Assembly (NCBI GenBank): GCA_963650135.1 | Contig: CAVJLG010000019.1 | Location: forward strand, 1-64,000 | Source: HGM13006 sp963650135 | GTDB taxonomy: Bacteria > Bacillota > Clostridia > Oscillospirales > Oscillospiraceae | Direction of reading: 5' to 3' | Length of the DNA stretch: 64,000 nucleotides | Shown here: positions 7,153-15,683 of the stretch, piece after piece | How positions within the stretch are numbered: the stretch's first letter is position 1 | Layout of the letters: the number at the start of each line of letters is the position of its first letter | Made by a program: the position numbers and the translations under genes | Notes under the pieces: model-generated | The model's database searches: none | What the model was told of the DNA's origin: nothing | Seen by the model: the letters and a program-made list of their open reading frames with translations, nothing else

Positions 7153-8899
7153 CGCCATTACCCTCTCTTCCGTTGTGGAGGAGCTAAGTACCCATATCAT
7201 TGGAGCAAAGCTGGATAAAATCTATCAGCCCACCCGGGATCAGGTGGTGTTTTTACTGCGAACAAAAGAAGGCGCTTCCCGTCTGCTTTTGTCGGCCAAT
7301 CCATCGGCCCCTCGGGTTCATTTTACCCGGGAGTCTGTGGAAAATCCCGCTTCTCCCCCGATGTTTTGCATGCTGCTGCGAAAGCATCTGGCAGGCGGAC
7401 GGTTTGAAGCCATTACCCAGCCGCCTATGGAACGGGTGGTGGATTTCTCCCTGGGCTGTACCGATGAATTCGGTGAACCGGTCACACGGCACGTGATTCT
7501 GGAAATCATGGGCCGGAATTCCAACCTGATTCTCACCGGCGGCGACGGGCGCATCATCGACTGTGTGCGCCGGGTGGATTATGAGATGTCCGAGCAGCGC
7601 CAGGTTTTGCCCGGACTCTACTATCGCCTGCCCCCCAGCCAGAACAAGCTCAGTCCCGCCACCGCTACGCTGGAGGATATCACCGCCCTGCTTCAGCACA
7701 TCGACACCCCCACCCGCCCGGACGGATTCCTGATGGACCATTTCTCGGGCCTGCCTCCGCTGATTTGCCGGGAGTTGTGCTTCCGCTATGACCCAGCGCC
7801 GGAAGATTTAAACAGCTTGTCTATGGCCTCCCGCTATACCTTTGGAGCCTATTTAAAGGCAGAATTTCAAAAGCTCCTGGAGGGCCCCAGAGCGCCCTAT
7901 TTACTGCTGAAAAACGGTACGCCCTGGGACTATACCTATCTGCCCATTTTCCAATATGGCGCCATGGTGGAGTCTCAGCGACAGGAGAGCTTTTCTGTGC
8001 TGCTGGACGGTTTTTACGCGAAGAAAGACGCCGCAGCCCGAATGAAGTCCAAATCCCAGGCCACGCTGAAAACCGTCACCAATCTTCGGAATCGTACTGC
8101 CCGCAAGCTGGGCAATCAGCGAAAAGAGCTGGCCGGTGCCGCAGACCGGGACCTGTTCCGGATTCGCGGCGAGCTGATTACCGCCAATCTCTATCGCATG
8201 GAGCGCGGGCAGACCAAGCTCATTGCCGAAAACTATTATGACCCGGAGCTCAAGGAAGTAGAAATTCCCTTGAACCCCACCCTCTCCCCCCAGCAGAACG
8301 CCGCCAAGTATTTTAAGGACTACAACAAGGCGAAAAACGCCGAACAATACCTGACCGAGCAGATCGCAAAGGGTGAAACAGAGCTTAGCTACCTGGAGAG
8401 CATTCTCGATGAACTCAGCCGTGCGGAAACGGAGAAGGACCTCACCGACATCCGGCAGGAGCTGATCTCCCAGGGCTATCTTCGGAATACCGACAAGAAA
8501 AAGCGCATGAAAACTGCGCCGTCCAAGCCCATGGAATTTGTGTCCTCCAGCGGATTGCGAATTCGTGTGGGACGGAATAACGTGCAGAACGACCAGCTCA
8601 CGCTGAAATCCTCCTACAAATCCGATCTGTGGTTCCACACCCAGAAGATACACGGCAGCCATGTGATTCTCTCCTGTGAGGGCCGGGAGCCGGACGAGCA
8701 GAGCGTACTGGAAGCGGCACAGCTGGCGGCCTACTATTCCCAGGCCCGGGAAAGCCAGAACGTCCCGGTGGATTATTGTCCAGTAAAGCAAGTGAAAAAG
8801 CCCGCCGGTGCAAAGCCCGGCATGGTGATTTATGAGCACTATAATACGCTGTATGTGGACCCGGACAGCGCTTTGGCGGAACGATTGAAAGCAAAATAA
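7142..8899 (+). CDS. rqcH: RqcH, NFACT-family ribosome quality control factor
   Basis: RqcH binds stalled 50S subunits carrying peptidyl-tRNA and recruits tRNA-Ala to add C-terminal alanine tails that mark the chain for degradation. The 585-residue product has an NFACT-N domain (residues 1 to about 270, including EIMGRNSNLIL), a helix-rich coiled-coil middle of about 200 residues, and an NFACT-R domain (about 460-570) with RVGRNNVQND and DLWFHTQKIHGSHV. Older annotations call such proteins fibronectin-binding. The ATG at 7142 was chosen because it opens the conserved N-terminus; a longer in-frame reading runs inside mrnC. A strong terminator follows. Confidence 0.92.
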   Translation: MPLDAITLSSVVEELSTHIIGAKLDKIYQPTRDQVVFLLRTKEGASRLLLSANPSAPRVHFTRESVENPASPPMFCMLLRKHLAGGRFEAITQPPMERVVDFSLGCTDEFGEPVTRHVILEIMGRNSNLILTGGDGRIIDCVRRVDYEMSEQRQVLPGLYYRLPPSQNKLSPATATLEDITALLQHIDTPTRPDGFLMDHFSGLPPLICRELCFRYDPAPEDLNSLSMASRYTFGAYLKAEFQKLLEGPRAPYLLLKNGTPWDYTYLPIFQYGAMVESQRQESFSVLLDGFYAKKDAAARMKSKSQATLKTVTNLRNRTARKLGNQRKELAGAADRDLFRIRGELITANLYRMERGQTKLIAENYYDPELKEVEIPLNPTLSPQQNAAKYFKDYNKAKNAEQYLTEQIAKGETELSYLESILDELSRAETEKDLTDIRQELISQGYLRNTDKKKRMKTAPSKPMEFVSSSGLRIRVGRNNVQNDQLTLKSSYKSDLWFHTQKIHGSHVILSCEGREPDEQSVLEAAQLAAYYSQARESQNVPVDYCPVKQVKKPAGAKPGMVIYEHYNTLYVDPDSALAERLKAK

Positions 8900-8908
8900 C
8901 AGCACAAA

Positions 8909-8935
8909 AGCCCGATGGAATCGCTCCATCGGGCT
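8909..8935. terminator. Terminator shared by rqcH and the DUF3783 gene
   Basis: AGCCCGATGGA (8909-8919) pairs perfectly with TCCATCGGGCT (8925-8935), followed on the + strand by ACATTTTTACTTT. The TAG stop of the leftward gene (8934-8936) overlaps its edge. Confidence 0.8.
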
Positions 8936-9317
8936 ACATTTTTACTTTCTCTTCCCCCATCAGAGACCGTTCCTCCCGCTCCAGCTGCGTATACAGCCGG
9001 TTCAGTGTCCAATTCCGGTTGGATTCCGTCATGATCGCGCGAAAAGCGTGCTCTTTTGTCACCTGCCGGGAGAGATCAATCAGCTTTTTCAGCAGTTCTC
9101 CCTGGGCCCCGGCAAAAATCGCCATGCGTCCAGAAACCTTCATTGGCTCACCGCTGCCATTCTTGCCTGTTCCCTCCGTCAACTCCGCCAGGGTACAGCC
9201 GAACTGCTGCGGTGGTACGGAAACGACCTCGAGCATCGGGAAGCCCCGCAGCAGGAACCGCCACGCCTTCTCCTCGGCGGGGGTATAATTGCAAATCAGG
9301 ATTTTCGGTGGCATCAT
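8934..9317 (-). CDS. DUF3783 domain protein
   Basis: A 127-residue cytosolic protein matching the DUF3783 pattern: a short alpha/beta domain with KILICNY at the N-terminus, a central KVSGRMAIFAGAQGELLKKLID segment interrupted by no signal peptide, and a helical C-terminal tail. The function of the family is unknown. It is the last gene of the leftward clpE-gshAB block, two bases after the degV stop, and its ATG follows GGAGGG by 6 bases. Confidence 0.7.
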   Translation of the reverse strand: MMPPKILICNYTPAEEKAWRFLLRGFPMLEVVSVPPQQFGCTLAELTEGTGKNGSGEPMKVSGRMAIFAGAQGELLKKLIDLSRQVTKEHAFRAIMTESNRNWTLNRLYTQLEREERSLMGEEKVKM

Positions 9318-9319
9318 AT

Positions 9320-10180
9320 TCAGCCCTCCTGCTTTTTCTGGAACGTGAAGCCAATGGTTTCCGCGCCGCAGTGGGAGGAGATGATGCTGCCGGCCCGGGC
9401 AGTAATGACTTCTTCAAAAATTCCGGACTGCCGCGTCAGTTCTACCAGATGGTCAAACAGCTTTTCATCAATACCCGCATGATAAACGCAGGCAATGCCG
9501 CCGTCCCCCTCCTGTCGGGCCAGACTGAGCTTGTCCTGTAGGAATTTTTCAAAGGCATCCGGCGTTTTTCCCCGGTATTTCTTTCCCACCGACAGCGTTC
9601 CCCCTGCCATTTCAATGGCGGGCTTAATGCCAAGAATATTCGCCCCCAGCGCCGTTACCGTGCTGCATCTGCCGCCCTTGGCCAAATAGGTGAGCTTCGC
9701 CACAATAAACGATGTATTGGTGCGGTCCACCAGCTTGGAAATGGCGTCGTATACCTCCCGCACGTCCATGCCCTCGTCCCGCATGCGGCAGGCTTCGATG
9801 GCCAGGAGGCCGCCGGAGCAGCTGAGCGCCTGGGAATCCACCACATACACGTCCTCCAGCTCCGATGCGGCAATCATCGCATCCTGGCAGGTGCTGGAGA
9901 TGCCGCTGGACAGGCCAATATGCAGCACCGCAAAGCCCCGAGACGTAAACTGTTCAAAAAACTCCCGATATTCCTCCGGCGGAATGGCAGATGTGGTGGG
10001 CAGCACGCCCTTTGCCTCATAGGTCGCATAAATATCGTCCGGGGTGATATCGATGCCGTCCCGGAATACCTTGCCATCCTGATGGATATACATGCTGGTG
10101 ACCTGAATGGCATACCGCTGCCGCATCTCGTCACTGAGATCGCAGGCGGAGTCACAGGATACCATAATGGGCTTTGGCAC
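9320..10180 (-). CDS. DegV family fatty-acid binding protein (copy 1)
   Basis: DegV/FakB proteins bind a single fatty acid and present it to the FakA kinase for phospholipid synthesis. The 286-residue product has the two-domain length of the family, an opening MVSCDSACDLS segment, LPTTSAIPPEEY which contains the fatty-acid-binding serine region, and GLSSGISSTCQDA. It starts with GTG directly after the nitroreductase stop with AGGAGG upstream. No fakA is in the window. A second DegV lies at 62001-62861 and is quite different in sequence, so the two may prefer different fatty acids; that is inference. Confidence 0.9.
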   Translation of the reverse strand: MPKPIMVSCDSACDLSDEMRQRYAIQVTSMYIHQDGKVFRDGIDITPDDIYATYEAKGVLPTTSAIPPEEYREFFEQFTSRGFAVLHIGLSSGISSTCQDAMIAASELEDVYVVDSQALSCSGGLLAIEACRMRDEGMDVREVYDAISKLVDRTNTSFIVAKLTYLAKGGRCSTVTALGANILGIKPAIEMAGGTLSVGKKYRGKTPDAFEKFLQDKLSLARQEGDGGIACVYHAGIDEKLFDHLVELTRQSGIFEEVITARAGSIISSHCGAETIGFTFQKKQEG

Positions 10181-10954
10181 TTAGCCTTCCTCCTTTACAA
10201 GATGGGCAGAGGCCTGATAAATCTCCTTCCGGAAATCAGGCTCCGGGCTCAGGCGCTCAAAGATCACCTGATAGCCGTATTTCTTCGCTGCAACCTCCAG
10301 ATGTGCCATGGCAACGCCCACATCCAGGCACTGATAATAGTTGAGCTGATTGAATTTCAGCAGCTTGTTGTTCTTCCGGTAGATATGGATGCGATGGGTG
10401 TCCACCAGATAGCGCACCGGCTCTGCATTCATGCAGCTGGGGGCCATCCAGGTGAGCTCCATAATCTCCTTCCGGGGCGAAGCCATATCGCCATAGGCAA
10501 TGGCCGAAAGCTTTTTCTTCTTTTTGATCTCCGAAGGATCGGCCCGGAAGGGTTCTGTAGACCGTCCAAAGGCCACGGTGGTGATATAGGGCAGCACATC
10601 GGGGAAATCATGCTCCGGCTCCACGTCCAGCGTACTCTGCCAGCAGGTGGCAATGCCGTGGGCCGTCAGCCACAAAACCGCCATTTCTCCAATATAGCCG
10701 GCATTTTGCAGACAGTTCTTAATCTTCTCTGAGCGGATCACCAGATAATGAGGCGCTTGGAGCCGCGGAATGCCATTGAGGATATTCCGCATATCATCCA
10801 GCGGCAGAATGTCAAAGTTCCAGTCGATGGTGTCATCCGGCACCTTCAGCTCCGACAGAAAATCCACCAGGCCGTCGATGATTTCCGGCTCCAATTCCTC
10901 CATATCGTAGCTGCGAATGGACCGCCGCTTGAGTATCGCTTCGTCCAGGGTCAT
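10181..10954 (-). CDS. Nitroreductase-fold protein, TM1586 type
   Basis: A 257-residue flavin-type nitroreductase-fold protein. The N-terminal EAILKRRSIRSYD is the typical entry motif for this fold, and the duplicated arrangement of two half domains within about 250 residues fits the putative TM1586 nitroreductase subgroup. Likely FMN-dependent and cytosolic; its substrate is unknown. Its ATG overlaps the gshAB stop (ATGA) and follows AAAGGAG, so it is translated together with glutathione synthesis. This suggests, but does not show, a role in redox or electrophile defence. Confidence 0.78.
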   Translation of the reverse strand: MTLDEAILKRRSIRSYDMEELEPEIIDGLVDFLSELKVPDDTIDWNFDILPLDDMRNILNGIPRLQAPHYLVIRSEKIKNCLQNAGYIGEMAVLWLTAHGIATCWQSTLDVEPEHDFPDVLPYITTVAFGRSTEPFRADPSEIKKKKKLSAIAYGDMASPRKEIMELTWMAPSCMNAEPVRYLVDTHRIHIYRKNNKLLKFNQLNYYQCLDVGVAMAHLEVAAKKYGYQVIFERLSPEPDFRKEIYQASAHLVKEEG

Positions 10955-13281
10955 GCCTCTGCTCCTTTCTCCCCGTCCAAATCGAACAGGAACCGCACCA
11001 CCGCTTCGCCAATGGGCCGGGACTGCCCAGCCGAAGGATAGCAATGGATTTTAATGGACGGGTTGAAGTTCAGCTCCGTCACGGCAAATATACTCTCCTC
11101 CGCAGAACGGGTCACATCCTCGGTGAGAATATCCACGCCGCAGAATACCGCACCCACTGCCTGGGCCGCCTTGAGGGCAATTTCACGGTAAGACGGATGG
11201 ACAATATCCGTACAGTCGATGGACTCGCCGCCGGTGGAAACATTGGAATTCTGCCGTAGGGTTACTTTTTCGCCCTTTTTCGGCACCGTCATAAAGCTCA
11301 TGCCCATGGTTTCCAGATGCAGCGCCTCTTCTGCGCCCATGCCGATAAAGCTCAGAGGACGCTTATGGTCCGGACCGCGCCGGGGATCGTTGGATTTTTC
11401 GATCACCAGATCCCGAATGGTGCGCACGCCGTCGCCCACCACATAGGCAGGAATCCGCTTGGAAACCGCCTGCACCACATTGCCAATCACCAGGAACCGA
11501 TAATCGTCGCCGGGGATATACTCCTCCAGCAGCACCTCCTGGCTGTTTTTGAAGGCAATATCCAGTGCCTTTTCAAAGTTCTCCTCGCTGGGCTGGGAGG
11601 TAAACACCGTAATGCCCTTGCCGTAATTGGTAAAGTTGGGCTTTACCACACAGGACCCGGGCTGCCGCCACCGGAAGGATTCCATTGCCGCCTCTTTGGA
11701 CTCGAATATCTCACCCCGGGGCGTGGGAACTCCCTGCTCCTTCAGCAGCTTTTTGGTCAGATTCTTGTTGCGCATAATCAGGATGCTGGCGCAGTTATCC
11801 CGGCTGGTTTTGGTGGCCTGTTTTACAAACTCCACCCGTTCCCCCCGGCGCAGACGCACAAAGTTATCCACCCGATCCAGGACCTCATATTTTACGCCCA
11901 GCTTCAGGCATGCCTTAATGAGCGCCTGGGTGGAAAGCTCCATATCCTCAAAGCCCTTGAGCAGATAGTATTTCTCGTTGGACTGCTCCAGTGCCTTCTC
12001 TGCGCACTCCATAGCAAAGGGTACATAGCCCTTTTGTTCAATTTCATGATATACCCGATGGGCATAAAGCAGCTCCTGATCCACCAGCCGCTTTTTCGAT
12101 GCCTCCAGCACCTCCAGAGCTCTGGGCACATCCAGCTGGCGATAGAACTCCTCCATTTCCTCCACCAGACGAATGGCCGCCTGCTGAAGGGGTTCCGTGC
12201 GCTCCGGCAGCACAATGTCCACAGAGCTGATATCGTAAACCGCCGAGCGAATGTGGTTCTCATGGGCCTGCCGCTGGAGCTCCGAGGTATAGTCAAAGTC
12301 AGGCTTGGAGGCCATATACAGCAGGAAATACTCCATAAGCTCCATGTCCATCTTGCTCATGCCGTTCTTGTCCAGAGGGTTCAGGTCAAACATCCGGAGC
12401 TCAATGTGGTTGATGCCGTTCTCCCGGAGGTTCTTCATCAGATACTTGCCCTTGGGCTTTAGGCGCACCGGGGTATAAAACTCGCTGGAGGAATACAGCT
12501 CACCCTTCCGAACCTCGGACACAATGGAGTTGATATAGGCGGGCATATCCTTGTAATCCAGAATGATTTCTTCCTTATTCCAATAACCATAGCGGCTGTT
12601 GCGCATGGAGGAATAGCCCAAAAAGCGTCCGCCGCCTACCTCTTTGCCCTCCGCCATGAAGCTCTCATGGAAGATGGGGCTGGCGGCGGTCATAACCACC
12701 GGGAACCAGCTGTAGAGATAGCAGTTCTTCGCCAACATCAGATACAAATCGCTCTGGAGGCACTGGGGATCGTCGCAGCGCCCCAGTACCTGATGGAGCC
12801 GCCGGATCAAATCCCGGTCAAAGGAAAAATTATAGTGAATGCCGCAGTACAGCATAATTTTTTTGCCGTACTTGTCCGCCAGATACTCCCGATATGTCTC
12901 TTTGCTGTGGGCGTCTCCCACAAATTTCGCCACGGGAATCTCTGCCTCGCTGCGGATAATGGGCGGGTTGCTGATGGGCCAGAGATACTCCTTTTGGCTG
13001 TTCTCCACCGCAACCGTGGTGGAAACAATGTCATGCAGGTTCTCCAGCTGGTCATAGACCTGATGGGGATTGGCACAGACCTCCGTGCCGATCTCCACCT
13101 GAGACTCGGAAAAGTCCGTTGTAATAAAGGGATGGGTGGCCTTGTTTCCAAAGGGATGGGGGGTCATGGCAATATTGCCGTCCTCCAGCACCCGAATATT
13201 CTCCTTTTCCAGTCCGATGGCGCTGCGCAGAAGCAGCTCCTTCATCTCCGGCTGGTTGATAAAAATCTCTCTAAGGTCCAT
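10951..13281 (-). CDS. gshAB: Bifunctional glutamate-cysteine ligase / glutathione synthetase
   Basis: This fused enzyme (GshAB, also GshF) makes glutathione in two ATP-dependent steps: gamma-glutamylcysteine, then addition of glycine. Of the 776 residues, about 1-470 match the ligase (IGLEKENIRVLEDG, the glutamate/cysteine binding start; GGGRFLGYSSMRNSRYGY; HIELRMFDLNP), and about 490-755 form an ATP-grasp domain (GSCVVKPNFTNYGKG, EEYIPGDDYRFLVIG, AVTELNFNPSIKIH). Gene fusion and length match the streptococcal-type enzyme. Glutathione synthesis is patchy in Clostridia and such genes are thought to have spread by transfer. It lies 32 bases after the clpE-like gene. Confidence 0.93.
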   Translation of the reverse strand: MDLREIFINQPEMKELLLRSAIGLEKENIRVLEDGNIAMTPHPFGNKATHPFITTDFSESQVEIGTEVCANPHQVYDQLENLHDIVSTTVAVENSQKEYLWPISNPPIIRSEAEIPVAKFVGDAHSKETYREYLADKYGKKIMLYCGIHYNFSFDRDLIRRLHQVLGRCDDPQCLQSDLYLMLAKNCYLYSWFPVVMTAASPIFHESFMAEGKEVGGGRFLGYSSMRNSRYGYWNKEEIILDYKDMPAYINSIVSEVRKGELYSSSEFYTPVRLKPKGKYLMKNLRENGINHIELRMFDLNPLDKNGMSKMDMELMEYFLLYMASKPDFDYTSELQRQAHENHIRSAVYDISSVDIVLPERTEPLQQAAIRLVEEMEEFYRQLDVPRALEVLEASKKRLVDQELLYAHRVYHEIEQKGYVPFAMECAEKALEQSNEKYYLLKGFEDMELSTQALIKACLKLGVKYEVLDRVDNFVRLRRGERVEFVKQATKTSRDNCASILIMRNKNLTKKLLKEQGVPTPRGEIFESKEAAMESFRWRQPGSCVVKPNFTNYGKGITVFTSQPSEENFEKALDIAFKNSQEVLLEEYIPGDDYRFLVIGNVVQAVSKRIPAYVVGDGVRTIRDLVIEKSNDPRRGPDHKRPLSFIGMGAEEALHLETMGMSFMTVPKKGEKVTLRQNSNVSTGGESIDCTDIVHPSYREIALKAAQAVGAVFCGVDILTEDVTRSAEESIFAVTELNFNPSIKIHCYPSAGQSRPIGEAVVRFLFDLDGEKGAEA

Positions 13282-13313
13282 CTTTGGTTATCCTTTCTGT
13301 TGGGAATCCCCGC

Positions 13314-15602
13314 TTATTCTGCCTGCACCGACACTTCCCCATTCTCTGCATGAATGGTAATGGTGGAAATGGGCGCCTCAAAGCTGTCGATGATCTTCTC
13401 TGCAATGGGGTCCTCCAACTCACGCTGGATGGTACGGCGAAGATTCCGCGCACCATAGGTTTCGGAATAGGACTTCTCCACCAGGTAGTCGATGACGCCT
13501 TCATCCCAGGTGAGATTCAGGCCGCGGTCCTCCAGCGACTGGCGCAACTCGCCCATCATGATGCCCGCAATGCCCCGGAAGTTCTCCTTGGACAGCTTAT
13601 TGAAGCAGACAATTTCGTCCACACGATTGATGAATTCCGGACGCAGGAACTCCTGCAATGCCTTCATGGCCTTGTCCTTGGCCTGCTGGGTGGGGCTGCG
13701 GTCAAAGCCCAGAGAGGTACTGCGCTGCTCACTTCCGGCATTGGAGGTCATGATAATCACCGTATGCTCAAAGTTTACGGTTCTGCCCTGGGAATCGGTG
13801 ATCCGGCCATCGTCCAGCACCTGGAGCAGGATATTGAGCACATCAGAATGGGCCTTCTCCAGCTCATCGAACAGAATGATAGAATAGGGCTTCCGGCGGA
13901 CCTTTTCGGTCAGCTGACCAGCCTCATCATAGCCCACATAGCCCGGAGGGGAACCAATGAGCTTGGAAACGGAATACTTCTCCATATATTCGGACATATC
14001 CACCCGAATCAGGTTGTCCTCACTGTCAAACAGCTCCGCAGCCAGGGTCTTTACCAGCTCGGTCTTGCCCACGCCGGTGGAACCCACGAAAATAAAGCTC
14101 ACCGGGCGGCGCTTGGGGGAAATGCCCACTCTGCCCCGTCGAATGGCACGGGCTACCGCAGAAATGGCCTCATCCTGGCCCACGATACGCTTTTTGAGGT
14201 TCTCCTCCAGGGTCTGGAGCTGCTGATATTCCTGCGCCTCTACCTTACTGGCGGGAATCTTGGTCCAGAGCTCAATGACCCGGGCCAGATTTTCCATGGT
14301 CAGAGCGGGCCGGGGCTTGCTCTCCAGCTCATGGATGGTGCCGTCCAGCTGCAATGCCTTACTGCGCAGCAGGGCCAGACGCTCATAGTCCTTTTCATCG
14401 TGCTCTCCGTCATCGGTGAGCATGCCCATCTCCAGTTCAATATCCGCCCGCTCTTTCTTGGAAGCGGCAAGACGGCTGATATCCGGATCCTTGAGGTTCA
14501 CATCGGAGCAGGCCTCATCGATCAGGTCGATGGCCTTATCCGGCAGGAACCGGTCGGAGATATACCGCTCAGACAGCAGAACTGCCTGCCGTGCAATTTC
14601 GGGAGAGATCGTAACCCCATGGAACTCTTCATAATAGCGGGAAATTCCCCGGAGAATATCCACAGCCTCTTCAATGGTAGGCTCGCTTACCGTAACAGGC
14701 TGGAACCGGCGCTCCAATGCCGTATCCTTTTCGATGTGCTTGCGATACTCGTTAAAGGTAGTCGCGCCCAGCACCTGAATCTCGCCCCGGGACAAGGCGG
14801 GCTTTAGGATGTTGGCGGCATTCATGCTGCCCTCTGCATCGCCTGCGCCAACGATGGTATGAATCTCGTCAATGACCAGAATGATGTTGCCGGCCTTCTT
14901 AATCTCATCGATCAGGCCCTTCATGCGGCTTTCAAACTGACCGCGGAACTGGGTACCGGCCACCATAGCGGTCATATCCAGCATATAGATCTCTTTGTCC
15001 AGCAGCTTGTAGGGCACATTTCCGTCTGCAATCCGCTGGGCCAAGCCCTCGGCAATGGCGGTCTTACCAACGCCGGGTTCACCGATCAGGCAGGGATTGT
15101 TCTTCTGGCGGCGGTTGAGAATCTGGATCACGCGCTCCGTCTCCGTTTCTCTGCCCACCATCCGGTCAATCTTGCCCTCCTTGGCCTTCCGGGTCAGGTT
15201 CAGGCAATACGTCTCCAGGAACTTCCGGCGGTCCTTCTTTCCGCCCTTTTTCGGCTCTTTGCCATCCTTGGGCGGCTCGGGCTTCTGCCGGTCCATATTG
15301 CCGGAGAGCTTGCTGAGGAACGGGAACGTGGCGGTTCTGCCGTCCTCTTCTTCGTCGGAAGCACCGTCGTCGGTGGGAATCATCTCCTCGCCGCCCAGGG
15401 CTCCCATCATTTCACCGGTGAGATTCTCCAGGTCCTCGTCGGTAATGCCCAGCTTCTGCATCATGTCATCCACCGGCTTGATGCCCAGCTCTTTGGCGCA
15501 TTTCAGGCAGAGGCCCTCGTTTTTCGTCTCGCCGTTTTCAATCTTTGTGATAAAAATCACCGCGTAATTCTTTTTGCATCTGCTGCATAAGGTAGGACGC
15601 AT
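13314..15602 (-). CDS. clpE: ClpE-like ATP-dependent protease unfoldase subunit with N-terminal zinc finger
   Basis: This 762-residue HSP100 protein unfolds proteins and feeds them to ClpP. It begins with a zinc finger (C6, C9, C32, C35) in place of the double Clp_N repeat, the hallmark of ClpE. AAA domain 1 carries GEPGVGKTAI and LVIDEIHTI, a middle segment follows, and AAA domain 2 carries GSTGVGKTEL and FDELEKAH, then a Clp D2-small domain. An insertion rich in acid and lysine residues (about 70-130) separates zinc finger and AAA1. ATG 15602 follows GGAG; an extension to 15680 is unlikely. No CtsR operator was found upstream. It heads the clpE-gshAB-nitroreductase-degV block. Confidence 0.88.
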   Translation of the reverse strand: MRPTLCSRCKKNYAVIFITKIENGETKNEGLCLKCAKELGIKPVDDMMQKLGITDEDLENLTGEMMGALGGEEMIPTDDGASDEEEDGRTATFPFLSKLSGNMDRQKPEPPKDGKEPKKGGKKDRRKFLETYCLNLTRKAKEGKIDRMVGRETETERVIQILNRRQKNNPCLIGEPGVGKTAIAEGLAQRIADGNVPYKLLDKEIYMLDMTAMVAGTQFRGQFESRMKGLIDEIKKAGNIILVIDEIHTIVGAGDAEGSMNAANILKPALSRGEIQVLGATTFNEYRKHIEKDTALERRFQPVTVSEPTIEEAVDILRGISRYYEEFHGVTISPEIARQAVLLSERYISDRFLPDKAIDLIDEACSDVNLKDPDISRLAASKKERADIELEMGMLTDDGEHDEKDYERLALLRSKALQLDGTIHELESKPRPALTMENLARVIELWTKIPASKVEAQEYQQLQTLEENLKKRIVGQDEAISAVARAIRRGRVGISPKRRPVSFIFVGSTGVGKTELVKTLAAELFDSEDNLIRVDMSEYMEKYSVSKLIGSPPGYVGYDEAGQLTEKVRRKPYSIILFDELEKAHSDVLNILLQVLDDGRITDSQGRTVNFEHTVIIMTSNAGSEQRSTSLGFDRSPTQQAKDKAMKALQEFLRPEFINRVDEIVCFNKLSKENFRGIAGIMMGELRQSLEDRGLNLTWDEGVIDYLVEKSYSETYGARNLRRTIQRELEDPIAEKIIDSFEAPISTITIHAENGEVSVQAE

Positions 15603-15650
15603 ATTGTTTCTCCTTTTTGCCGTTTTGCCATTTTGGCAGATATATTGACA

Positions 15651-15678
15651 GACCGATGATGCAACGCTGCAATCGGTC
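15651..15678. promoter_or_regulatory. Inverted repeat upstream of the clpE-like gene
   Basis: GACCGAT (15651-15657) and ATCGGTC (15672-15678) form a perfect 7-base dyad, with a pair of TGCA palindromes inside. It lies 49 to 76 bases before the clpE start and 6 bases after the stop of the upstream gene. It has no T run, so an operator or a weak terminator are both possible. A smaller palindrome TGCCA-TTT-TGGCA sits at 15626-15638. Confidence 0.4.
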
Positions 15679-15683
15679 AACTT

